Part shown: positions 1 through 12,784 of the stretch, in pieces | Position numbering within the stretch: position 1 is the first letter of the stretch | How the letters are laid out: the number at the start of each line of letters is the position of its first letter | Assembly: GCA_015146655.1 (NCBI GenBank) | Contig: VKHL01000021.1 | Location: 154,014-218,013 of the forward strand | Source: Ochromonas danica | Taxonomy: Eukaryota > Sar > Chrysophyceae > Chromulinales > Chromulinaceae | Direction of reading: 5' to 3' | DNA length: 64,000 bases | Notes under the pieces: generated by a model | Database searches by the model: none | What the model was told of the DNA's origin: nothing | What the model saw: only the letters and a program-made list of their open reading frames with translations | Program-made: the position numbers and the translations under genes

Positions 1-430
1 TGCGTTGCCGATCCAGCATTAATGAATACATTTCCACCCTTGCTTACTCCTTGACCACTTTGCAGTAATATGTCACCGCTTCCATAGCCAGTCTTCAAAA
101 CTAGGTCTCCAGACGAACCCGTGACGTCTGCATCTCCAGTACTGATGGTTATGGAGCCAGAAGATCCCGTTGTGGCATCGGAAGTAGTAATACTCACTTC
201 ATCACCTTGACCGCTCGCTTCATTAAGACCACCTCGGATAAGCATTTGGCCAACCTGATCCACGCTACCAGGAATCATAGTCAAAGAACTTGGTTGATAC
301 TTTTCACCACTGCCCAGTTTCAACACAAGCTCTCCAGGTTTAGAGAAGCGAGCATCACCAGAAGACAGCTTTAGAGACCCAGAAGGCGCAAAAGAAGAAG
401 AACCGGTATTAATAGAAATTTTACCACTGG
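1..430. repeat. Exact 430-bp repeat, left copy (partner 1120-1549)
   Basis: Every base of 1-430 matches 1120-1549 on line-by-line comparison. The offset is 1,119 bp, which is exactly 373 codons, so the coding frame of the giant protein is preserved. The match stops sharply at 430/1549. The left limit is unknown because it reaches the window edge, so the duplicated unit may be a full 1,119-bp tandem copy. Confidence 0.97.
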
Positions 431-3400
431 CTGTTAGTCCGTCAGCTACAGCACTCTTGATGAGAAGTGTTCCTGACTGAGTGGCTCCGGCGCCAGAGAT
501 CATTTTAATGTCTCCTCCTTTATCGCCCACAGAGCGACCAGCAATGATGTTAACGCTGCCAGTACTGCTTCCACCCACACCAGAAGATATCATTACTGCT
601 CCAGATTTTCCAACAGAACCAGGACCGGTTTGTAAAGTAATATCACCACTGATAGAAGATTCAACTGATCCAGTAGAAATAACAACAGGACCAGAAAACT
701 CAGATGGCGAGCTTGAAATAGTCACAGACCCTCTATTACCACTTGCAATAGTGACACTACCACCAACACCCTGTTCCGAGGAAGACCCAGCGTTCATCAG
801 AATATCACCACCATGTTCAAGAGATGAACCTGTTTGGATGCTGATGGAACCTGCCTTTCCTGTCATGGATGTTCCGGTTTGAATTCGAACGCTACCTGAG
901 TTCTGATCGTCAGCGTTGCCGCTTGATATGCTGACTTCCCCAGAGGCAGAGGCAGACGCTGTTTCGAGAGACAAACGGCCCGAGATGCCTTTAGAAGCAT
1001 CCCCAGTCATGAAGATCAGCGATCCTCCTTGTGTCTCCCCTTCGCCAGATTGTAGCGCTACGTCCCCACCAATAGTCTGTCCTTTACCAGAAAGCAAGGT
1101 GATGGAGCCACCTCGATCCTGCGTTGCCGATCCAGCATTAATGAATACATTTCCACCCTTGCTTACTCCTTGACCACTTTGCAGTAATATGTCACCGCTT
1201 CCATAGCCAGTCTTCAAAACTAGGTCTCCAGACGAACCCGTGACGTCTGCATCTCCAGTACTGATGGTTATGGAGCCAGAAGATCCCGTTGTGGCATCGG
1301 AAGTAGTAATACTCACTTCATCACCTTGACCGCTCGCTTCATTAAGACCACCTCGGATAAGCATTTGGCCAACCTGATCCACGCTACCAGGAATCATAGT
1401 CAAAGAACTTGGTTGATACTTTTCACCACTGCCCAGTTTCAACACAAGCTCTCCAGGTTTAGAGAAGCGAGCATCACCAGAAGACAGCTTTAGAGACCCA
1501 GAAGGCGCAAAAGAAGAAGAACCGGTATTAATAGAAATTTTACCACTGGATCCTTGGGTAGTGGATGTACTCAAAGAAACGTGACCGTTCTCTCCGGAAA
1601 CATAGTCTCCGCCTCCGGACAATAGTTCAATTGATCCACCGCCTTCCACATTGGATAGCCCTGTCGTCAATAATATACTTCCAGCTGCAGAGGATTGTGA
1701 GTCACCAGTCGTTAACAGCAGTGATCCGCTTTTACCGAGCGCCTTCCCGCTTGACACTGAAATAGTGCCAGAGAAAGTCTTTGATGCGCCAGACGAAAAT
1801 CTCAAGTCACCGGAATATTTATCACTGCCTCCGGATGATATTCTCACCGAACCAGATCCAGCACCAATACTCACTCCACTTTGAACATTTATTTCGCCTC
1901 CATCTCCATGTTCCCCAGAGCCACCAAGCAAAAGAAGAGATCCACCCACATCGCCACTGGATCCCCCCGATAAAGAAACAGTTCCACCCGTCCCGCTGGC
2001 CGAATCGCCCGCGGAAATAGACACAGAACTGCCCTCCTTGGAACCAAAACCTCCACGTAGACTTATAACACCTGCTTTCTCGTGAAAAGAATCACCACTG
2101 GAGAGATAAATTGCACCAGAATCGTGCTTTCCGTCGGTGGAACCAGTTTTAAGAAACAAAATACCAGAGCCTCCTCCAATGCCATCAGAAGTACCAAGAT
2201 GCATGGATCCGCTTTCACCTTTAATACTTGGCCCAGTCAATAAATTAACAGATCCTCCTGTGGCTTCAATAGATTTTCCTCCCTGGACGACAAAGTCCGC
2301 ACCAGGTCCACTGCTGCTCCCCAGAACGAACTTAATCTGACCAGCCGAATAGAGCTCAGAGCTACCGGTTTCCAACACGATGTCTCCAGAGACGCGTCCA
2401 GAATCGCCCGTGGTGAGATATATTTGACCGGAGCTGCCCAGACGGGAAACTGGGGATGCTAAGTCAATGCCAATCGAAGCTATTTCGGAATTACCTCCGC
2501 CACTAAGTAGGTTGATCATTCCACCCCGACCAGTATTGGACATCCCTGCCATCAAATCAATCGACGAACCATCAGCTCCTCCGCTACTTCCCGCCTGTAC
2601 AGCGATCCCTCCAGCAGACGATAATTCTGATGAGCCAGTAGCGATACGAATAGCACCCGAATTTTGTGAAACACTATCTCCTGATACGACAGATATGCCA
2701 CCGGAAGCAAATTTCTCACCATCACTGGTAGCCAAATTAATGGATCCACCAACCTGGTTCATGCTCGCTCCTGATACAACAACAAAATCTCCTACTGTTT
2801 TGAGCGTCTTGTCATCCACAGCGCCCAGCATTACGGAAGGACCGTGCACTTCACCTCTAGCACTACCTGAGCGTAAAATAATCCCTCCTGGGACATTGGC
2901 TGGATCAATCCCCATGACATCACCACTAACCAAAGAAATGGCTCCAGCATGACCATCTTGAGACGCCCCAACTTGCAACGATATTGATCCTGAAAAACTC
3001 TTCCCTGAGGAACCCGTTGCAAGGCGAAGACTCCCAGAAGATGAAGCAATAGCTGACCCCGTCTCTATCTTGATTAATCCACTTTCTTCCTCGCCATTAC
3101 CAGAAGAAAACAGAAGGCTTCCAGAGCGCACACCGCCACCACTTTGCACCATAATCTGACCACCGCTTCCAGTTTCTCCAGAACCCGCCGTCATTATCAA
3201 ATCTCCTCCATCAAATCCGCCGCTCCCGCCGGTCAGCTTAATTCCGCCCCCGTGACTTGTCAAGTCCTTGGTATCACCAGCACTTAGCATTATATCACTA
3301 CCAGAACCAACAGTTGTCAATCCTGTCTTAAATGTAATCATTCCAGCATGACCACCATTAGTATCGCCGGTCGAAACAACAACATGTCCAGACTGGCCAC

Positions 3401-6400
3401 TATCCTTTACGTCACCAGATCTCAAAATCAAGCTATTGCTCTGGCCATTTGCAACAGAACCGCTGGATACGTCAACTGCTCCAGAGATTCCACTTTCAAC
3501 GTTTCCACCAGAAATTTGCACGTCTCCACCACTATTCAAGAACGAGTTTCCACCTTGAATAATGGTATGCCCCCCAGCACCGCGGGAATCGGCTGGAGAG
3601 TTCACGTTAGCTTTTGAGCCACCGACAATAAAGATTGAACCAGAGGATCCCACACCATCGGATGTAGAGCCTCCCAGTAGTTTTATGTCACCAGCATCAC
3701 CAACGTTCGAGGACCCACTTTGCAGGGTAATGGCCCCTGAGGCTAAAACGGCGGTCCCAGTAGATATATTAATGTTACCTGACATCTTTGCGCTGGCCCC
3801 CGATGTTATAGAGATCAGACCGGAATTATCACTTGAAGAGGGTGAGCTTTGTAAAGTAACATCTCCCGAGCGCCCTTTCGAGTTACCGCTGCGGACAAGC
3901 ACATGACCCCCATCAGCTAGGGAATCAGAGTTTCCTGATACAAGCTCAATATTACCACCAATAAATCCAGTGTTGCCACCTATTATAACATCACCCGCCT
4001 TTGATTTGGAATTTCCGACACCAATTCTGATTGAACCAGAATCACCATATTCAGTGTTGCCTGATTGTATCTGAACTTCTCCGCTGACGCCACCACCAAT
4101 CGCCGAATGTGAGTAAATAGACACAGAGCCGCTTTGAGTTTCAGAGGCTCCGCCCACAATCACGATCGAACCACCTTCTCGTTGCGAGGAAGCGCCGCCA
4201 GATATAGTAATATTTCCACCCATACCATCAATACTGTGCCCAGCTGAAACTTCAACTGAACCTGCCCGGCCCAGGGAAGAAGTGCCCCCAATAATCCTCA
4301 CATCACCCAGAGGCTCTCTACCGTCTTTTGTTTTGATCACAATGTCACCACTTCCACCATATTCTGAACCACCGCTTTCAATCAGGATATCACCTCCACT
4401 TTCAAAGCCAATACCGCCAGATAGATTAATCTTCCCACCCACGCCAGCCGAGCCACTACCGCCTTCAATGCTGACCGATCCTCCCAAAGAACTCTCATTT
4501 TGATCACTCGACAAGCCACCAACGATCGATACTGATCCTCCCATCCCACCCTGTCGCGACAAGCCGTTACCAGCAATAATATCAATGGAGGAGCCACGGC
4601 CATTTGGAGAGCTAGCATTACCACCCAATAAGAGAATATTCCCGGCAGAGCCAGATCCTGTAATCGATCCGATCGACAACGTCAAATTACCCGACTGTGC
4701 GGCATTAATAACATCACCAGTGCCGATTAATAAGTTTCCAGAGTTGTCGAAAGAAGAACTTCCCGTTTGCAATGACACGCCACCAGTTCCACCGACTCCA
4801 GAGGCAGAAAAAAGGGAAAGTGATCCGCTTCTATATTGCTCTGATGCACCGGAAGAAATTATGACATCGCCGCCTATCATGTCAACAGCACTAGTGGATC
4901 CAGCAGACAACGATAAAATACCACTACCCACCATCCCATTGCTTTTACCTACATGTATCATGATATCACCAGCTTTACCTCGGCGAACGGATCCCGTTAC
5001 CAAGTCAATATCTCCACTAGATGTATCCTCAGCGAATCCGGTTCCAAGACGTATGCCACCTGAACGACCAACACCACTTGCTGCAGCAGACAAAAGGGAT
5101 ATAGATCCACTGTCGTTGACAATACTTTGTCCGCTGCCAATCTCAATGGCGCCGCCCAAACCGGCCACGGCATTTCCACCACGCAAATAAATAGCACCAG
5201 CAAGATCGTCTGCCATCATTCCTCTGGCGTTCCCTCCAAAAATAGAGACATCGCCCCCTCTACCACCCGAGACGCCCTGTTGACCAAACATGCCACTACC
5301 ACCTTGAAGAGAAATAGCGCCTCCTGAATTGCCAGCTGCAGTACTATCACCTGCATTGAACAAAAGTGAACCACCACCAGCTGCAGAAGAAACACCAGCG
5401 GAAACGTTAATATCTCCACTTTGATCTCCAGTGCTCACACCAGTGGAGATTTCAATCTTTCCACTCTCCCCAAAAACCGCTTTTCCAGTTCGAAAAGCTA
5501 CGCTTCCAGATGAACCAGATGAACCAGAATCAGACGATGCTAAAGAAAGGCTTCCGCTTGAAGCTTTCAAAGAAGGGCCCGACAAAAGAGAAATATCGCC
5601 ACCGGTACCGTGTGAAGCTGCTCCACCCGAAATATTGATGGCACCTGCATTAGCAACGGGGTTTTTACCACGAGCATCACCACCACGTAAAGTAATAGCG
5701 CCACCGCTCCCACCATGGCTAACAGAGGGATTCGACCCACTACCACCAACAATAAGAACTTCTCCACCAATCGCAGAAGGGGCCGTTGTCTCTCCGGCAT
5801 TTATAGTCACACTACCTCCATTACCTCCACCACCTTTCCCAACAACAATATCCACACTACCACCGGCTCCAGACTGGGATCCACCACTCGCAATACGAAG
5901 GTTACCAGTTGAACGACCAATAGAGTCACCAGTTGAAAGAGAAATCCCACCGCTTCCACCATTTCCACCGGAAGCAGACTTGATTTCAATATCGCCAGAC
6001 ACTCCTTGAGACGACTCTCCCGAAATCAATTCAATTCTACCACCTTTATTAGAATCTCTGGTGGAACCGGAGCGCAGCTCAATACTACCACCTGTTCCTG
6101 CTTGTGTCTGACCAACACTCAGACTTATTCCCCCCGCACCACGATTTCGAGCATTACCAGTGGCAATCTGAATACCACCAGAAGACATTGTGGGGGAGCT
6201 GCCAGTCGACAGGCTAATCGATCCACTTAGACCAGCTCTTCCTCCATCAGCAGTCGAGACTTGCACATCTCCAGAGCTCTGTCTCGTGCTGTATCCCGAA
6301 GCCAATACCAAGTTTCCTCCGACACCTGTATGAGCATGTCCACCAATAATATCGACCGATCCTCCGTTATCGGCTTCGTTCCGGCCGAAGGCTTTACCAC

Positions 6401-9400
6401 CTCTGATGGAGACCTTTCCGCCGTTTCCGCCATTCGTGAAAGCCTGACTTGTACCATCACCACCATGGATCTCAACTGCACCTCCAACACCATCAACCTG
6501 AGAAGTATTACCAGCGTTGATAAAAATGCTCCCTCCAAAATCGGCATTTCCATTACCAACAGCTAGAGTGAGATTACCACCTTGCCCATTGTTAGCTTGT
6601 CCCGTCTTCATGACAATCGAACCAGAATTACCCATCATCGCGCTGCCTGAGGAAAATAAAACACTCCCAGATGCGCCATATTGACCTGATTGAGCCGTAG
6701 AAAGGGAAATGCTCCCAGAGGTAGAGTACGTGCTAAATCCAGTTGTTACACTAATAGAACCACCGTTCGCACCTAATTGATCATCAGTACGTCCAGCCTC
6801 TAAGATTATTTGACCTCCATCCCCAAAGTTGCCGCTACCAACAGACAACTGAATTGTTCCTCCGTGACCCGAGTTTGCAGCACCAGTCTGGATGTTGATT
6901 TGTCCCGAGTTTCCCAGGCTAGATGTCCCACTGAACAAACTTATTGAGCCGGAAGCGCCGCGAATACCGCTATCAGCAGAATTAATCTGTACTGAACCAG
7001 AGGATCCAAGAGTGCTCACACCAGTGCTGGCCTTAATGTTGCCACCGAAGCCACCATAAGCAAAGCCCGCCTCAATAAGAACATCGCCACCATTGTCGTT
7101 CATTCCTAACCCTTGCGCTCTTCCACCTTGAATCAGCACCACACCTCCGTCACCTCCGTCGGCAATATGGGTGCTGGTGCCGTCCCCAGCAGTGAGAATA
7201 ATATCACCACCTTTTTGAGCCTGAGAAGTAGTAGAACCAGCATTGAGAAAGATATTACCACCATCTCCTTGATCAGCTGAGCCAACGCTCAATGAGATAG
7301 AGCCACCAGAACCATCAAAGCCATCACCACTTTGCAAAGATATTGACCCTGAACTACCGCCGTTAGAAGAACCAGACAAAAACTTCAGATCTCCACTAAC
7401 GCCCGATTCGCCTGAATCGCCAGTGCGAACGACAACATCGCCGCTGGCGCTTTGCATACTTTGTCCTGAAGCAAGAATCACTGTTCCGCTAATCCCGATA
7501 TCTGCATCACCAGACTTCAACGAAATGCTTCCACCAACATCGTTTATCGACCCTCCTTTAGAAGCACCACCTTCAATAAAAATGGAACCTCCTTTACCAC
7601 CATATGCAAGGTCGGTGTTAAGCCCATCACCAGCTTTAATATAGACTTGACCTCCCATCGCAGCAAGAGAACTCGTATCCCCAGACTTAACTTCAACAGA
7701 AGCTCCATCACCTTTGCCGGAAAGACCCGCCAACAAAGACACGGTACCAGCAGAGCCAGCAGGAGCATCTCCACTTGACAAAGTTAATGCTCCTGAATTA
7801 GCAATTGTGGAAAAGCCCGAATGAATCACAACGTTGCCCGATGAGCCCTGTCCGGTACCATCGGCGGAAGCTATCGCTACAGCCCCACTCGTAGAAGCTG
7901 AACTGCTTCCCGAAGTCAAAGAGATGCTTCCACCAATCCCCTCTTCGCTGCTACCAGCTACAATTGTGAAAGAACCTCCATTGGATGAAGAGCTACTTCC
8001 AGATGTAATGACGACACTTCCACTGGTACCATTCGATGAAGACCCACCTTCCAAAATAACATCTCCAGCATTTTTGGCTCCGGTGCCACCGCGAAGAATA
8101 ACGTTACCGCCATCGCTGGTCGAAGAAGCTCCGGCCGATAAGGTAATATTGCCCGATTGGGCCAAAGAAGCACCCGTTTGAATCGTAATATCACCGCTGG
8201 AATTGGAGCTACTAGACCCAGTAGCCAATTGCATGGCACCTGATCCAATGACGCTGGTCCCGCTACTTATTGAAACCATTCCAGAGGCGCTGTTATTGCG
8301 TCCAGAAGCGGTTTGTAAAACTAAGGAACCAGATACAGTTTGATTAGAAGCACCAGATACCACTACTACGGAGCCACCATCCTCCGCGAAGCTATCACCT
8401 CCCGAAATATTGACGCTGCCACCAGTACTTCGGAGGGAGCTACCCGGTTTAATAGTCACCATACCGGAAGAGCTATCATCGCTATTCCCGGTAGAAATGT
8501 CAACTGTTCCCGTTGAACCCGATTTAGCAGAACCAGAAGATATGGTGATGCTTCCGCTAGCAAACGAAGAAGAGCTTCCAGATCGAATCGTTACTTCACC
8601 ACTACTTGCAGTGTTCGAAGTTCCACTGGTGATTTCAACTTGACCGCCTCCAAATCCACCCGTCAGGACCACAGATCCGCCACTACCATCCGAGCTGGCA
8701 GCACCACCACCTTCCAGAACAACATCGCCTCCTTTCGCATCTGCAGATCCAGCACTCAAGGAAACGCTTCCTCCAGCTGACCCCTGCATTACGTTTGTTC
8801 CACCTTTGATAGAAACATCACCAGAAATTGGATACGAAGACGAGCCAACTTCCAATGTTAATGATCCCGCCTGGTTGGTAGTCGAAGAGCCAGTTCGCAA
8901 GGACACAGAGCCGCTATTGCTAGTACTACGCCCCGAAGAAACGACCACATCCCCACTGCTTCCACCAAGCGACTTGGCATCTGCACTGGAAATTACAACA
9001 GCACCTGACAAACTTTGAGGTCCACCAGTACCAGAAGAAATCGACACTTTTCCTCCAGCACGCTCCGCGGAGCTCCCAGCTCTGATTTCAACAAGACCAC
9101 CATCGCTACCCAAGCTCACACCACCAGAGATTTTAACATCTCCGCCAGCGACAGAAGAACTTCCGGAACTGATAACAATATTACCCGCTGCTGTCTCCCC
9201 AAACCCACTGGAAACAAGAATATCACCACTGGTTTGAGAAGAAGGGGCAGTCTTCAATTCAACAGCTCCGCTATTCCCTTGATTACTCGACCCAGAAGAA
9301 ATTGCTACATTACCGCCAGGGCCGAGAGAAGATGCACCAGCGAGAACTGAAACATTACCAGCACTCCCCTGAATCGCATCACCAGCTTCGATCAACATAT

Positions 9401-10420
9401 TGCCACCTTGGCCAATTCCACCACCATAGCGATCTTCGCCTACGCCATCTCCAGCAGAAAGCGAGACATCACCGCCACTACCACCTTGTTGACTCAATCC
9501 GGAACCTGCTCGAATGTTGACGCTACCACCGACGCCGTCAAAAGTCGACGTATTGCCAGAGGCGATATCGACATCACCTCCAGACTGAACCTTGAATACA
9601 GAAGTATTAAGATCCATACGATAAACAACTCTCTCCCCATCGCTGCTCAAGCCAACACCTTCACAAAAGACAATCACATTAACATGGAACTAATAATACA
9701 GAAAATATAGACTCACCCGAAACATTCAGTGCACCGCCACCGAAAGTTGGATCTGCGCGAACGACCAGATTTCCCACCACCACATTATCTGTAAATAGTC
9801 AAAAGCAAAAATTAAGTTGGAAAAGTTTGAATAGAGCAATTAAACCAGCCGTACCAGCTATGTAGCTTGAGGGGCATGGTGGGTCAAATACTAATCCTCT
9901 GCAATCCATTGCAAATGCATCACTAATCGTAATACATTTGTTTTCAGAGGCACACCAAGCGCATTCCTTGTCGCCGGCGCATCCTAAGCATTCTTCGTAG
10001 TTCTCACAACGAGGAATCACTACCAACAGTTCCACAGTTAACAACAAAAGACAATCCCTCCAAATCCATAAGCTTTGCTTACCAGGACATGAAAAATTCG
10101 AATAAGACCAATCAGGACAGGGGATCCCATCCTGAGGTCCATCTTCAGTTCCCGCAAGACACTGAAGGGAAGACAGGCAATAGCCACAGCCTTCCAAATT
10201 GGTGCAGTCACCGCACATCTCAACAGCTTCCCTATTAGAAAGGAAAACGATGAGCAAAATCTATCACATAATCAAGTACTACACAATGATGTTTATCATA
10301 CCAATAACTGGCATTAGCCGGAGGCATGACGGAACTGCAATTGACAGATGCCGCTGAAGCGATCACTGCAAGTTGCAGCGTCACCAGACAGCAAATAACA
10401 ACAATGAACAATAGTTGCAT
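1..10420 (-). CDS. Giant secreted Gly/Ser-repeat protein with PSI-like cysteine-rich head (3' end outside window)
   Basis: Five exons are inferred from GT-AG sites that keep frame: 10302-10420, 10083-10231, 9855-10019, 9717-9788 and 1-9658. At least 3,387 residues are visible with no stop. Residues 1-24 form a signal peptide (MQLLFIVVICCLVTL then an ASA cleavage site). Residues about 46-140 hold two cysteine-rich modules (CGDC...CGYC and CENYEECLGCAGDKECAWC) resembling PSI/plexin-type modules. From about residue 170 onward the chain consists of a degenerate repeat of roughly 12-14 residues, consensus SGxhxhxoGxSxxxGG (h hydrophobic, o Ser/Thr), with almost no cysteine. Alternating hydrophobics bounded by glycines suggest a beta-solenoid. 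The frame was checked near 9650, 5015 and 1109 and is the same. A secreted coat, scale or adhesion role is inference. I do not recognise the family. The last visible exon is intronless, unlike neighbouring genes. Confidence 0.85.
1120..1549. repeat. Exact 430-bp repeat, right copy (partner 1-430)
   Basis: Second copy of the exact repeat inside the giant repeat protein. The other repeats of this gene are strongly diverged at DNA level, so perfect identity here points to a recent unit duplication, gene conversion or an assembly effect. Confidence 0.97.
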
Positions 10421-10872
10421 GTTGAATGGCTAATCTTGAGGAAAGCCCTAAAGGTATTTTTTTTTCTTTTTTTTCTTGAACACAAATATAAATCTTCTTC
10501 TCCTACGCAGAAATCTAACACAAACTAAAATAACTTCACTAAAATTGACTACTAAGAATAAATATAAAGAACACTCAAAGAACGCTAAACAATGAAAGCA
10601 CAAGAACTTTGGGGGGGTTTTCGCACAAAGCTAAGAACCAGATAATAATGTCGAGTGGATTTGAATGATGAAGCGTGTGCACCACTGACACAGCACTCTG
10701 TATGAGCGAACAGCGGAAAGCGAAACCGATCCCGTAAACGGGACAGGAAGACAAGGAAAGGGAGGAAAATTGGAATCCATGGGAATTCCACACAATTCCA
10801 TGATGTCCTCCAAGTCGAACCCCGCGCGCGCACCAGCCTCTTTGGTCATCAAAGTCAAAGACAAAAGAGAAG
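10421..10872. other. Divergent intergenic region between giant protein and Tic22-like gene
   Basis: This 452-bp gap separates two divergently transcribed start codons and must hold both promoters. The part next to the giant gene is T-rich on the plus strand (10457-10480). No TAAGTTAAC element, RNA gene or repeat was seen. Short open frames here run antisense or overlap the Tic22 start and look accidental. Confidence 0.6.
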
Positions 10873-12599
10873 ATGAAGATCTCCATATCAACAACAATTT
10901 TCTGTCTTGCATTTTTATTTCTTTGCTCAGATGCTTTCCATCAAAATTCCTTATTTTATAACACCAAGTTAATTCAAGGCAAGACAAAAGCATTACAAAC
11001 TGCTGGTCCTCAACAAGGTGGATTCATACCCCGTTTGGAGCCCGGACTGCGCCTCCTAAAACCGCATATTAATTCTATCTATGAGATGACTGGAATAGAA
11101 ATTTCTTCTTTTCCTCTGGACAAACTGAAAGAGGTCCAGAACGCCTTTTTGCCTCCTTCCGGAGATTCCGTGGTTGGTCCACAGCGTATTCCTCTTGATG
11201 GATTGTTTAAACGTGCTGTGGAAGACATTGGCAAGGCATCCAGAATAATTGTCTACTATCTCAAGAGATTCTTGGCCATGTCCATGATCCTCATGTCTAC
11301 ATGGAGCATGCCCACTCTGAGAAGGCTGTCATATGTCACCGCCTCAGCTGTGACTGCGCTCATCTCTGGACCACGCATGATTGCCAATGCCGCCACGCCT
11401 CAAAAATATCAGAAGTTGGCACCTTATCAGAAAGTTGGTACCACTCCATTATACTATGTTTGCAATTCCCGTGGAAATTCCTATTTACAGGAGGATGTTC
11501 AGGTAGAGAGTAGAATCCTAGCGATTATTTCGAATCTCTTTCTAATTTTTTTCACGTTTTTCTATAGTCTGGTTCTCCTAATCAGAGGATTGTGACCTAC
11601 TTCATGTCATCAGAAGATGCCAATGACTATTTGGATGAGATGACACAGTCCAATAGCCAGAATGTAAACGAGTTCAGAATCATGACTGTCAGTATGGAAA
11701 AGGTGAGGATCTATCTTCTTGTGTCCTTTATACTCTGTTTCATTGGTTGTTGTGGACGGCTATAGGTTCTTTCTCAAATCCAAGCTAAAAAGCAAAGTCG
11801 TAAGATGGGTCGATTCGACATCGACCTTGTCTATCGTATTCAGGTATGCTTAAGTCTGTCTTTCTCTTTCATTGCTTGCTTTCCTTGAGTTATGTGCTTT
11901 TCTCTTATGTTATTGTAGCCATCTGCTCGTCAATGCGAAAATGCGGAGGTGGTGGCTGGTAAAGGTGATCGCAATAAGGGTGTCCAGGCCCTGGAAGGTG
12001 TTTCTATCCCCATGTTCTCTGCTGAAGGTTTTGCCATTAAGAGAGGAAATGGAGAGGTGAGATAACTGATTGTTGATGTCTTCATAACTGTGCGCTAATT
12101 GCCTTGGTACAGATTGTCACTCCCTATTACTTTGCCTATGAAGACTTGCTTGAGGATTGGTCCAAGTTGGCGCAAAATCAGGACTCTGCAAAGCCTGCGC
12201 AACCCAAGGTTGGGATAAATGTGACAGTTTCTTAATTGTTCAATTCGTTATCGGGACAGTCTGTTGGTTTAGGTGGTCGTGAGGGACTTCGCTGATGTCA
12301 TGTGCCTTTCTGCAGGTCTCACTGCCAATGATGGTACTGTGATAGTCTTTTATTGTATTTTCATTTCGTGTCATAACGCTCTTGATATTCTTAAAGATGT
12401 GCTGGAAGCGGTCTCCAAAGTCAAGACCGCTGCCAAGCAGGACAATCTTCTCTCGGACGAACAAGTTGCCTCTGCTCTGCAAAATCCTGGCATTGTCCCT
12501 CCTCGCCGTGAGATTGAGATGATCAAGAGCTACTACCGCAACCGTGCTGGCATCCCCAACGAGTATAGCAAAGTGAAAATGTTTGGCAAGGCTGGATAG
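10873..12599 (+). CDS. TIC22: Tic22-like plastid protein import factor
   Basis: Seven exons: 10873-11502, 11568-11702, 11766-11843, 11919-12056, 12113-12208, 12273-12333 and 12397-12599, giving 446 residues. The N-terminus is bipartite: a hydrophobic signal peptide (residues 1-21) ends in CSDA followed by F22, the motif used for import into red-lineage secondary plastids, then a basic, Ser/Thr/Gln-containing stretch. The mature part has the Tic22 layout: TPLYYVCNSRGNSYLQ, then a segment on residue use and a FMSSEDANDYLDEM strand/helix, then GVSIPMFSAEGFAIKRGNGE and a C-terminal helical tail. Tic22 proteins act between the envelope membranes as chaperones for imported precursors. The ATG at 10873 is chosen because it opens the signal peptide. 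Function is assigned by family resemblance. Confidence 0.8.
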
Positions 12600-12736
12600 C
12601 CGGTCAACTATTGATCCACCCTTTGTATCGTTTGTTCTCTCCATTTGTTATGCTTGTTATATAAAAATGAAATAATGTCGTGTGATGCTCCACTGCCTAT
12701 GAACGCGTTCATAGTGATCTAAAACAGTTTCTAATT

Positions 12737-12745
12737 GTTAACTTA
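12737..12745 (-). promoter_or_regulatory. TAAGTTAAC element upstream of metallohydrolase gene
   Basis: The plus strand reads GTTAACTTA, the reverse complement of the recurrent 9-mer, 40-48 bp before the ATG at 12785. This is the closest spacing seen in the window. Confidence 0.45.
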
Positions 12746-12784
12746 AGAGAAGAGTCCATAGGAAGAAATTCCTTCATCGCATCC

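Noticed and set aside
1-9658. Possible CRISPR-like or satellite array
   Set aside because: Repeats vary at DNA level, keep a coding frame and have no constant repeat/spacer pattern.
481-9710. Series of plus-strand open frames, many with Pro/Glu/Ser-rich products
   Set aside because: They are antisense to the giant repeat protein. The periodic Gly/Ser codons read backwards as Pro, Thr and Ser with few stops.
10575-10993. Minus-strand frames of 82-120 residues
   Set aside because: They overlap the Tic22 start or its promoter and show no conserved motif or splice support.
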